A stretch of DNA of 64,000 nucleotides from Drosophila miranda (taxonomy: Eukaryota > Arthropoda > Insecta > Diptera > Drosophilidae): assembly GCF_003369915.1 (NCBI RefSeq), contig NW_022881614.1, forward strand, positions 34,594,342 through 34,658,341, in the 5' to 3' direction. A model generated the notes under the pieces. The model worked only from the letters and a program-made list of their open reading frames with translations, searched no databases and had not been told where the DNA came from. How positions within the stretch are numbered: the first letter of the stretch is position 1; every line of letters begins with the position of its first letter. The translations under genes and the position numbers were made by a program. This document shows, in pieces, positions 39,497 through 49,276 of this stretch.

Positions 39497-41938
39497 TTAT
39501 GCGATCAACAGATCAGGGCTGTCTATGTCACCCCTGATCAAGTTGTGCATAAATATCACACCAAGCATTTTTCTACGGTTAACTAAGGATGGGAGGTTTA
39601 CTAATAGTAGTCTACTAGAGTAAGATGGGAGTCTTACACCCGCATCCCAGTTAAGGCCCCGCAGAGCAAAGAGTAAAAAGTTTTTCTGTACTGATTCTAT
39701 ACGTTCCTGGTGTACTTTGTACTGGTTGCACCATACACAGGAGCCGTATTCTAAGATCGGACGAACAAGCGAGGTATAGAGAGTCTTTGTTATATAAAGG
39801 TCGTCAAATTCCTTTGACCACCTCTTTATAAACCCAAGCACGCCCATGGCCTTATTTACCATGGTAGAAATGTGTTCGGAAAACTTTAACTTGGGGTCTA
39901 ACATAACACCCAGATCATCCACCAGGGTAATTCTCTCAAGAGAACCACCAAATAAGGTGTAGGGAGCCAACAAAGGGCTAGAACGATGAAATGTCATAAC
40001 TTTGCATTTCGAGGCATTAAGGTGTAACAAGTTTGCACAACACCATGACTGAAAGTTATTGAGATCGGATTGCAAGCGAGAATGAAATGAAATGTGCTTG
40101 TACTGGACACAGAGTTTAACATCATCCGCATACATAAGTACTCGAGAGTATGTTAATACTGAAGGCAAGTCATTAATAAAGAGTGTGAAGAGTAAGGGGC
40201 CTAGATGGCTGCCTTGTGGTACTCCCGAAGAAACCTTTACTGGTAAAGAGAGGGAGTTTTTGAAGAGGACTCTTTGAGACCTAGAACAAAGATAGCTAGA
40301 AATCCATCTCAGGAGGTTGGGCGGAAACCCTAAAAGGTCAAGTTAATGCGCTAAAAGGGAATGGTTTACAGAGTCGAATGCTTTACTAAAGTCGGTATAA
40401 ATAACATCCGTCTGTAAGTTACATTGAAAGCCTTTAATAATGAAAGAGGTAAACTCTAACAAGTTCGTGGTGTTTAATCGCCGCCTTATAAATCCATGCT
40501 GAGTTGGAGATATAAGTGACTTGCAGAGATGTTGCAAGTGCGGAGTTAAAACCTTCTCAAACATTTTAGGATTAGCGGATAACTTTGCTATACCTCTATA
40601 ATTTTTTGCATCAGACTTGCTACATTTTTTATGGAGAGGAATTATAAACGATTCCCTCCAGATCGAGGGAAGCAAGAAGAATCAATGGACAGGGTGAATA
40701 GTTTAAGCAAAGGTCCACACAGAGCCTCGGCGCAGTACCTGAGTACACAACCTGGAACCCCGTCTGGACCCGGTGAAAACACCGGCTTAACTAGTCGAAG
40801 AGCATGAAGTAAAGAACATTCATTTAACAAGGGACTGAAAATGCCGTTCGACCTCGGTAAACCGTATGGGTACGGATGACCAGAGTAGCTTTCCTCAGAA
40901 TAGGTGGTTTGGAAAAATTGGGGAAAAAGATCGGCAATTGCTTGATCATTATTTGCCGACGTATTACAAAATGATAGCGAGGATGGGTGTGCGGACGTTC
41001 TACGCTTACTGTTTACGAAGCAGTAAAACTGTTTAGGGTCCTGAGAAAAACGTATCCTGCATCGAGATAGGTAGTTCTTATAGCATTGAGCATTAAGAAC
41101 TGAAAAGTTTGACCGAGCTATTACATAGCGAGAGTGAGAAGTAGGAGAACCCACTTCTTGAAATTTTTTATAAAGTCTTGATTTTAAGTTTTTTAGCCTG
41201 GATAACTCTTTGGTAAACCAAGGGGGTTTTCCAGATCTAGTCGGACAAGAAAGCGGGACACAAGAATCAAAAACTGTGCCAAGAGCATTGTAAAAAATGT
41301 TTGTGCCTTTTATGACATCAGTGCACAAGTAGAAAGCGGACCAATCAAAATCCCTAATGAGGCTATTAAGCTTCGCAAGCTCGGCTTTACGAAAGCAGCG
41401 GACACGTTCAGGTAGCCTACTCGACCGATCCAATACAGTTGGTCCTATATCTAGCGACACCTCGAAAGTAGGGTGGTAGGCGTCTTCAGGTATAGTGAGC
41501 GGAAGGGCTCGGGTTAACAACACTATGGTCGTATCCGATACAAAGCACAGATCAAGCAATCGACCCAAGGAATTTTTCACATGATTGACTTGAGACAGGG
41601 ACAGGTCAAGCAAGCCGTCAACTAAGTCATGTCGTGACATGGGCACTAGGATACTAGACTCGTTTACCGAAGACCAAACAGTTCCTGGCAAATTGAAGTC
41701 ACCAAGAACTATCATACGATCTTTATCAGATAGCGAGAAGAAACAGCGGTTAAAGCGGACAAGTGCTGCTCATAAATTGATATATCCGAAGAATCAGTTT
41801 TACACACAGGAATTCCAGTTCCTGTTGAACTTGGACTGTGAAGTGTTCCGACGTGAAGTAAGAGTCCACTGCAATTAGAACCCCCCCTGCACGTCGAGAC
41901 GAACGGTCCTTTCTAAAAGTTGTGTACCGACCTGCCAA
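39497..41938 (-). pseudogene. CR1-type ORF2: endonuclease and reverse transcriptase, frameshifted
   Basis: Four frames in order. 41938-41750 carries an endonuclease segment (FRKDRSSRRAGGVLIAVD). 41715-40642 carries GDFNLPG and the linker to the RT (SPGPDGVPGCVLRYC). 40675-40343 carries RT blocks (WRESFIIPLHKKCSKSDAKN, VIYTDFSKAFDSVNHS). 40168-39497 carries YADDVKLCVQ and the thumb (LVRPILEYGSCVWC). The endonuclease amino-terminus is largely missing or unreadable. Several indels separate the frames, so this copy is older than the R1-type LINE upstream. Confidence 0.8.
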
Positions 41939-42121
41939 ACCTCGGAACTAAGAATGTCCGGCTTTAACCAGGTTTCAGTAAACACAATAACGTGGGAAGC
42001 AAATGCAACACTATCCCGGAAAAGAATGCTGAGCTTACTCCGCAAGCCTCTTACATTCTGATAGGTTACTAAAAGAGAAGTTAGTTTTTTGGAAAAGTGG
42101 AAGCAAGACGGAAAGTTGAGG

Positions 42122-43120
42122 TTAAGGGTGGCACACTGGAAAGATTTGTAAGGGATATGGGGGCCTATTCTTCTTCTTAGCCTTAAACTCCTTCACCACC
42201 AAATGCCCCGGCCAAAATTTGGCGGAGCAAATGGTGTCAAATTGAGTTGGGGAGATGCTTATCTTAAACGAGGCTATCTCCCTGGCATAAGAGAAGTTGA
42301 ATTTCTCCACCTTTAAACCCACGGCTTTTATTTTGCTTTGAATGAAAGCAATAACATCATTAGATGTGAGGTCAGGGGCCAGCCGTGAGACAAAAACTTG
42401 TCGTTTTGGTGAGACTCCCACCAGTGGTTTGGGCACCACAGGCCTAGTATCCGTGGTGGCAATATCCGGAGGTCCGGAACGTCTATTTACTGGTGGGATC
42501 GGGATGGACGGGACAACTAGCGAACTTGCGGACACCACGGACACGGACGCTGCAGACGGACTTGGCTGCACATTCTCCGAGGCGATGAATTCGGCTACCG
42601 AATCTGCATCGCCAGCAGCTGTCGTTGCCCTTGGAGTGGCAAACGAGATCAACTGCTGCACACTTGGAGTGGTCGGAGTCAGTTTTTCGGCGGCGCACGG
42701 CTGAGTGACGGTTGGCACTTGCAGATCCCGCGGAGTGACCTTTTTACGCCTCGGAGACTCATTCAGCAGTTGCAGACTGCCAAATTGAGACTCCATGGCT
42801 AGGAGCCGATCATATTGCTTTTTAAAGCCAACGGTCAGCTTCTTAAAGCCCTTCCGCGTCTGCCTCATGAAAGCCACCATGTCTTTCTGCACCGCACGGC
42901 ATGCCTCGCAACTGTAGTGCAAACCATTACGCTTTGAAATGGCATCACTCACAAGGCCAGAAAATACAGCACATTTTGCGTGCACTATGCTGTCGCAGAG
43001 CCAGCAGGGGATAATCGGCTGATCGTGGGTAATCTGCTTATTGCATGATTTTTTGGCACATACAACAGAAAACTCCATAATAAGAAATTTGAGCAAAATT
43101 AGAATCAAATAATATTTCAA
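42122..43120 (-). CDS. CR1-type ORF1 with PHD-like zinc finger
   Basis: A 332-residue protein. The predicted start is MKYYLILILLKF or more likely the internal MEFSVVCAKKSCNK at about 43076. The amino-terminal C4HC3-like finger is CAKKSCN...CWLCDSIVHAKCAVF...CEAC. It is followed by a short coiled coil (KKLTVGFKKQYDRLLAMESQ), a Ser/Pro/Thr-rich linker and a C-terminal RRM-like region (RQVFVSRLAPDLTSNDVIAF). This PHD plus RRM-like arrangement is usual for CR1 ORF1 proteins, which bind element RNA. The frame is open. Confidence 0.75.
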   Translation of the reverse strand: MKYYLILILLKFLIMEFSVVCAKKSCNKQITHDQPIIPCWLCDSIVHAKCAVFSGLVSDAISKRNGLHYSCEACRAVQKDMVAFMRQTRKGFKKLTVGFKKQYDRLLAMESQFGSLQLLNESPRRKKVTPRDLQVPTVTQPCAAEKLTPTTPSVQQLISFATPRATTAAGDADSVAEFIASENVQPSPSAASVSVVSASSLVVPSIPIPPVNRRSGPPDIATTDTRPVVPKPLVGVSPKRQVFVSRLAPDLTSNDVIAFIQSKIKAVGLKVEKFNFSYAREIASFKISISPTQFDTICSAKFWPGHLVVKEFKAKKKNRPPYPLQIFPVCHP

Positions 43121-43185
43121 AATAAATGGCTATCAAACCATTGTGCCAGACAAACGCTAATAGGAGGAGAGGAGAACAGTTGCAG

Positions 43186-43657
43186 CATGATTCAATTATA
43201 CAAGGTGGTCTCGTCGGGAGCCGAAGTTCGTTCGTGTTGTCCCTTATCGTCAGTGCATGCTTGCTTGTTGATGATGAAGGTTGTTCACGGACGAATTTTT
43301 TGATATATTCTTAACCCTTTTGTCCCGACAACAACAAAATTATAAAAAGCATATAAAAAAAAATACCACAGAATTAGAAGTAATCTTTATATATTATGTA
43401 AAAGAACATTTTAATATAACTAAAAAAGTTGAAGAAAAATTATTAATGGCTGCATAAAATTTAAATATTAATATATCAGTAAAATCATTTTATTTTAAAA
43501 TTTTAAAACCCACGGGCCTGTTAAGGGCTAAGCAACATCAACATATACCGTCTCACTCACAGTCACTATACTATGTGCCCTTCACTCGCACTTATTGCTA
43601 GCATACGTTAAGGGACTAACTTTTGCCGACGAGACCACCTTGTATAATTGCATCATG
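43186..43657. mobile_element. Internally deleted P element (472 bp)
   Basis: The left end, CATGATTCAATTATACAAGG followed by TGGTCTCGTCGG, and the right end, whose complement begins CATGATGCAATTATACAAGG and continues TGGTCTCGTCGGC, form terminal inverted repeats with one mismatch in about 31 bp. They closely resemble the canonical P-element terminus (CATGATGAAATAACATAAGG, as I recall it). Subterminal parts also resemble P: GTTCACGGACGAATTTTTTG on the left and, on the right, the complement of CTCGCACTTATTGCTAGCAT. The AT-rich middle encodes nothing. The flanking 8-mers (AGTTGCAG left, CTCGGTCC right) do not match, so one flank has been rearranged. The right end sits inside the CWF19L1-like coding region. 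Confidence 0.85.
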
Positions 43658-44454
43658 CTCGGTCCCAACCAGAAGGAACATTTTGAGGATCTGGCGGATG
43701 GTGAAATATGCACAAACCTCACATACCTCGGCAAACGAGGGGTGTACACGCTTACCAGTGGCGTTAAAATAGCCTATTTAAGTGGCGTGGAATCAGCTGG
43801 TGCTGCAGATTCAGCTAAGTCAAACCACGAGTTCACTAAATCTGATATTTTTGCCGTGAGAAATTCGTGCTTGGTGTCGAAGAACTGCTCCACCGAGTAC
43901 AGAGGAGTGGACGTACTTCTCACATCGCAATGGCCATACGGGATGCAGGAGAATGCGAATGTAGGTGCTTATTTGCCAGTATGTGGGTCTGTTTACCAAT
44001 AATCTATTCCAGGAAACAGCATCCAAGCTGATATCGTTCCTCTGTCGGGAGATCAAGCCACGCTATCATTTTTGTGCCATCAACGGCACCTACTTTGAGT
44101 GCCCGCCATTTCGTATGCCAAAAGACGAGACCACGCAGTTTGAGCTCTGTACCCGATTCATCTCACTAGCTGATGTGGGAAACAGTGAAAAGCATAGCTC
44201 GCAAATAACTGTTGACACTTTCGGCGTGTCTGATAAAAACCTCTCATTGACGAACACATTGAGAAAAGGGACTGAAAAGACCCGATCAAATATGTTTTTG
44301 CTCAACTCGCTCTTCGCTCAAGCAAAGACCGATTTTTTCACTTCTCTTTTGTTCCTGTTTTTCACTGAGCATCTTGTCGCGAGCGAACGAAAAAAGTGTC
44401 TTTTGCGTATGTATGCGTGCTTGTACGTGTGGTGGCTGTGGCAACGATCACTTG

Positions 44455-44782
44455 CCTTCGTGAATTGTGTCAGACACTGTCCCAAACCCAAAATGAGCCT
44501 GTTCCTGAACAACTTTCCAAAATTTTTACTGATGTGGAGAACTTTGCTATGAACAATGGCCGTTTACCATTAAATGCCGATATATTGCAGCTTTTTAACG
44601 ACATGAAGCTAAGATCACCACACTTGAATTCGCTCGCACAGGTGGTGCTGGCTACACCGGCCACTCAGGTATCGGTCGAAAGAGCCTTTTCAGCACTTCA
44701 TTATATTTTGAATGAAAAACGTTGCTCTTTAAGTGCGGAAAATATTAACTCATTGTTAGTGGTTAAGCTAAATTCGTATTAA
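44455..44782 (+). pseudogene. hAT transposase C-terminal fragment (element A)
   Basis: The frame ends at 44782 and carries the hAT C-terminal dimerisation signature: SLAQVVLATPATQVSVERAF, then SALHYILNEKRCSLS. Upstream of about 44455 the similarity to a transposase is lost, so the catalytic region is deleted. It differs in sequence from the transposase of the inner element, so the two hATs are different families. Confidence 0.8.
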
Positions 44783-45017
44783 TACAAAATATATACATAC
44801 AAATATACATACATCCATATCCATGTCTCTTCAGTTTGCAGAAAATTCGCAAATAAGTATAAATATTACAATAACATAACCAAAAAGATGCGAAAAACAT
44901 GAATAAATAAACATAAGCACGAAAAAAAAACTAAAAACACTTTACTCAGACACTTTTTGGGTTCTGCTCATATAAAGACACTTTTGCTGCGAGCGCTTGA
45001 CCAAAGTGTCTCTCTAA

Positions 45018-47785
45018 TAGTGTTGGGACTTTCATGAACGAACGAACAAAAATGAACTATTCATGGAAGTGAACGAACTGAATAAGTTCATCTTATTCGT
45101 TCTTTTTCGTTCATCGTTCTTTTTTGTTCATCGTTCTTTTCCGTTCGTTCTTTTTTGTTCATCGTTCTTTTTTGTTCATCTGTCGTTCTTTTTTGTTCAT
45201 CGTTCGTTTTCGTTCGTTTTTGTTCCTCATGTTCGCTATGTTTGAGCTGGTATGGCAGCTCTTTTTGTTTTGCTCATTTCGTCTTGTTCGCTATTTTTGA
45301 GTTGGTATGGCAGCTCTTTTCACATTTTGTTGTGGCGGACTCTGGCAAGAAAGTTGAAAAGAAATTTAAACTGTTTTGAAATGTCGCTTAAACGTAAATT
45401 TAGTGCTTTATGGAATCACTTCGATGCCATAGATGACAAAAAGGCAAAGTGCAAGTACTGCAAGTCGGATTTGAGTATAGCCGGAGGTTCACAGAGCAAT
45501 TTAACACGGCATTTGAAGTTGAAACACCCAGCTTCTCTCGATGAAATTGAACGACAAGGAAGTACTGAAGCCAGTTATTCTGCCGCCACAACATCGCAGC
45601 AAGAAATAACTGCATTTGTTCAGAAGCCACCGACAGGGCGTAAAAGTGAGCAATTAGACAAACAGTTAGTGCGAATGATTTCCAAAGGCCATCATGCTCT
45701 CCGGATCGTGGAGGAGCCGGATTTTAAGAAGCTGATAGAGGACGTTTCAAATTGCCCTGGATATAAGTTGCCCACACGTAAAACGCTGTCTAATGTGCTA
45801 CTAAACAGTTAGTGCGAATGATTTCCAAAGGCCATCATGCTCTCCGGATCGTGGAGGAGCCGGATTTTAAGAAGCTGATAGAGGACGTTTCAAATTGCCC
45901 TGGATATAAGTTGCCCACACGTAAAACGCTGTCTAATGTGCTACTTCCAAATATACACAGTGAAGTTAATTGCCAATGTGAAAGAGAAGATAGCATCTGC
46001 ATCTGGAGTTTGTCTCACAACTGATGGATGGACATCGCTCACCAATGAGAGTTACATAGCTGTAACCGCACACTTCATAGACAAGACGAATATGGAACTA
46101 TCTTCGCATATGCTAGCTTGTGAAGCGTTCGGTGAGAGGCACACAAGCCTCAATCTTTGCTCTTTTCTTCAGAGTGTTGCAGCTGATTGGAGAATTGAAG
46201 ATAAAATTACTGCAATTGCATCAGACAATGCTGCCAATATCGTATCAGCGATAAAATTGGGAAATTGGCGCCATATTCCATGCTTTGCCCACACTTTGAA
46301 CATCATTGTACAGAAAGCACTGGGACCAATTGACAGTGTAAGGGTCAAAGCAGGGGCAATTGTAGAATTTTTTAATCGCAGCTCATCCGGATTCAAGAAG
46401 CTCAAAGAAATTAATAGCCAATTAAATCTTCCCGACCTTAAGCTGACACAAGATGTGCCTACACGTTGGAACTCAACATACAAAATGTTTCAGCGCTTGT
46501 CTATTTTAAAAGATGGAGTTATGGTGGTCATTTCCCTTCTACGCCCTGAACTAGTACTGACCCAGGCAGAATGGGAAATTATTGATGGTGTATTGCCAGT
46601 GCTGAAGCCATTTTCTGAAATAACAACTGAAATTTCAGCAGAGAAAAATGTCACCTTATCAAATGTTATTATAATGGCCACATTGCTGCATCAATCCATA
46701 GCCAAAGCTATTCCAAAAGATGATTTTCTACGGGCAGTCGTAGAAAAACTCAAAGAGGAAAATAATATTTTGTATGCAGAGAGCACCATACTAGACCCAA
46801 GATTTAAAAAACGGGGTTTTAGGTCCGATGAATGCTATGAAAAAACAGTTGCAGCTCTACAATGTAAGATCGCTCAAACGGGATTGGTTGATAATGTTGC
46901 TGATGATCTGTCATCACAAATCGAAACCGTCAAAACGTCGCCAACCAAAAGTGGCATTTGGGACGAGTATGACAAGCAGTATAACAAAATAACAAAGCCA
47001 AGCTGTAACACGGCTGCTGCCATTAGAGAGGTAGATAAATACCTAGCAGAAGAGAACATCAATAGAAAGCAGGACCCTTTGATCTGGTGGACGCAGCGAA
47101 AAAATGTATATCCACGACTATACGAATATGCGTTGAAACGTCTTTGTTTGGTGGCCACGTCGGTGCCATGTGAGCGCCTATTTTCTGCAGCAGGAGAAAG
47201 AGTCCGCAAAAGACGAACGCTTTTGACGCCCAATAAGGTTGAAAGCCTTATGTTTTTACATAATAATATGTGAAATACTTAAAAATGGTGTTATTTTATA
47301 GGTTTTAAAATTATAATGGACAACATAAGTAAAATTGATTATTGTTTTTCAGCCCCGACTTATAAAACATATAAAATGGAAAACGAGATACTTAATTGAA
47401 ACTGTTGGTTGTGTCCTAACGATATCAAGTACTAAGTACGAATTAAAATAAATTTAAGAAGTTAAAACGTCAATGAATTGTAGTGCATTATTTACATATA
47501 AGCTTAAAACTAGATATGAGACTTTAAAATTGAACTAAGAACAAAAAGACCGATAAACAAAACAGGCCAAAGAACAAAAAAGAACGAACTAAAGGGACAA
47601 TGAAAAAAAGAACGATGAACAAAAAAGAACGAACGGAAAAGAACGATGAACAAAAAAGAACGATGAACGAAAAAGAACGAATAAGATGAACAAAAAGGAA
47701 CGAACTAAAAGATCGACTTAGTTCACTGCATCAAAATGAACGAACGAACTTATTCAGTAAATTGAACGATGTTTACCCAACACTA
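45018..47785 (+). mobile_element. hAT element B (2768 bp), inserted into hAT element A
   Basis: Termini TAGTGTTGGG (45018-45027) and CCCAACACTA (47776-47785) are perfect 10-bp inverted repeats. The flanks are a perfect 8-bp duplication CTCTCTAA at 45010-45017 and 47786-47793. Both subterminal regions hold many GTTCATCGTTCTTTTT / AAAGAACGATGAAC repeats, probably transposase binding sites. Copy 1 of the same family is at 21832-23076. Confidence 0.95.
45381..47273 (+). pseudogene. hAT element B transposase (ZBED-type), broken by a 143-bp duplication
   Basis: The transposase starts MSLKRKFSALWNHFDAIDD at 45381 with a BED zinc finger (CKYCKSDLSIAGGSQ...LTRHLKLKHP). A 143-bp tandem duplication (from about 45661, repeated from 45804) introduces a stop after VLLNS and shifts the frame. 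The remaining part, 45936-47273, carries the RNase H-like catalytic region (TTDGWTSLTNESYIAVTAHF, ASDNAANIV, CFAHTLNIIVQKAL) and the C-terminal hAT dimerisation domain (SVPCERLFSAAGERVRKRR). A nine-codon in-frame deletion relative to copy 1 lies near 46757. One copy removed by recombination would restore an open frame, so inactivation looks recent. Confidence 0.88.
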
Positions 47786-49276
47786 CTCTCTAAGTTGTTA
47801 TTGTGAGACCCGATCGTGTGTCGGGCTCAACCGAAAACCCGAAACACATAACACAAGCGAAGAGACAAAAAGTGTTCTGCTCAGTGAGAGACCGCTTCTG
47901 CGTGGTCTTTTTCGGTTTTGTAAGTGACGAGACAGCAAAGGGAAAAAGTGTTGACCGTCGTTTGCGAGCTATGGTGAAAAGGCAAAATATATACATATAC
48001 GCGCTCAGCCTAAAACCTGTCGACAAGTCCCGACTGCTTGATCTGGTGCAGAAGACAGCTAATGAAATTCCGTGTCCCTATGCTGGGCTAGATTTGTGCG
48101 GAACCGTCGACAAGAATGACACAGTGGGTATTGCTCGTATTGCGTTTATCAGTGTTATTAAAGACATAAACTTTTAAGTCGGAAACCCGCCAATATTTTT
48201 ACGATATGGAAAAAAAGAAATCAAAGGGACAGCGTGGCTATGGGAAAAAGCGGCGTATGCAAGAATTGAACCAGGGTAAGCCAATAGTCGGTAGTTCTTA
48301 TTGTCGTTTCTCATATTTCATACAATTTCAGATAAATGCTGGTTCTGTTTATCATCGCCCGATGTAGAAAAGCATCTCATTATTACTATCGGCGAACGTT
48401 TCTATCTGGCCCTGCCCAAGGGTTCAATTAACAGATACCATGTCATGATATTGTCTACAAAGCATCTGCCCTGCGCAGCACAACTAACCACTGAGGATTG
48501 GGAGGAGCTGGACAAATTTAAAAACGCCTTGCGAAAGTTCTTCAAAACCATCAGTCAAGTGGTGTGCTTTACGGAACGCCATTACAAGTCGTTCCACCTA
48601 CAGATCAATGTGCTCGGCTTCGGAGAAGGTTATGCATGGAAGATAAAGCATAGTTTTGAGGTAGGCAAATCTCTTCATTATCCTCTATGAACCGTGCTAA
48701 TTATTCGCTTCAATCATTAAGGTCAAAGCAGAGGAATTCAATCTTCAATTTGAAACGCTACCGGCATTAGATTCTCCGAAAATGTTACCAGAAATAGGAC
48801 CTTATTTTCTGGCCGAGCTCCCCGATGATAGCACGCTCATTACACGGCAGATGAATCACTTCCCGCTGCATTTCGCAAGGTGCGTTGAAGTTTAAAGTTT
48901 ATTAACATTGTTATTTGATTAATCTATTTTCCAGGGACGTTTTCTGTTCGGAGAATCTTCTTAATTGTGACGAAAAAGTCAACTGGAAGGAATGCCTTCT
49001 CGAGAAAGACGAAGAGACGACTTATGTTTCAGACATTTGACTTCACTGTCTAAGTGTTTATATTAAAAGAATGTAGGTATAATAAAGTTATAATATCGTT
49101 TGTAATTGCTTAACCCATTCATTTTATGCATTGTATAATATTGACCCTTGTATAAATTCTAAAGCTATAATTTAAGTAAAAACGTTCTCGACTCAAATTG
49201 ATAGATATGAATAGTTTGAGTCCCGATGGTAGATTTTGTTGAGGATTTGCAGGAAAGTTTGGTGGGGAACCCCGCG

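Larger units (their letters stand above)
39200..43185 (-). mobile_element. CR1-clade non-LTR retrotransposon, nearly full length, decayed
   Basis: Minus-strand LINE with ORF1 (42122-43120) and a broken ORF2 (39497-41938). The zinc-binding PHD-like ORF1 and the RT phrase KSDAKNYRGIAKLSA are features of CR1-type elements. The 3' boundary near 39200 is approximate because there is no poly(A) tail. The 5' end abuts a P-element terminus at 43186 with no gap. Confidence 0.82.
44193..47973 (+). mobile_element. hAT element A, non-autonomous, host of a second hAT
   Basis: Termini CATAGCTCGCAAA (44193) and TTTGCGAGCTATG (to 47973) are perfect inverted repeats for 13 bp and similar further in (AACTGTTGACACTTT against AACACTTTTTC). 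The element is flanked by a perfect 8-bp duplication GTGAAAAG at 44185-44192 and 47974-47981, the hAT hallmark. Without the inner element it is about 1.0 kb and retains only the 3' end of a transposase. It lies in an exon of the CWF19L1-like gene. Confidence 0.93.
43658..49040 (+). pseudogene. CWF19L1-like gene, 5' end lost, split by nested hAT elements
   Basis: The protein is a CWF19-like splicing/debranching-associated factor, with a metallophosphoesterase-like amino-terminal domain followed by CwfJ C-terminal domains 1 and 2. Exons: from 43658 (LGPNQKEHF, ICTNLTYLGKRGVYTL, GVDVLLTSQWP) to 43960; 44013-44192 (IKPRYHFCAINGTYFECPPF, TRFISLADVGNSEK); then, after the hAT insertion, 47982-48121 (ALSLKPVDKSRLLDLVQK), 48179-48272, 48331-48660 (CWFCLSSPDVEKHLIITIGE, ERHYKSFHLQINV), 48721-48879, and about 48935-49040. 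The first exon with the start codon is absent, replaced by a P element and a LINE. Even with the hAT removed, a four-base ACAT/TACA duplication in AAAATATATACATATACGC would shift the frame. The D. melanogaster counterpart is probably CG7741. Clearly nonfunctional as read. Confidence 0.85.

Noticed and set aside
44277..47812. ACCCGATC direct repeat as the target duplication of the hAT insertion
   Set aside because: It matches at 44280 and 47804, but the flanked sequence has no matching inverted ends; GTGAAAAG with perfect CATAGCTCGC ends fits far better.
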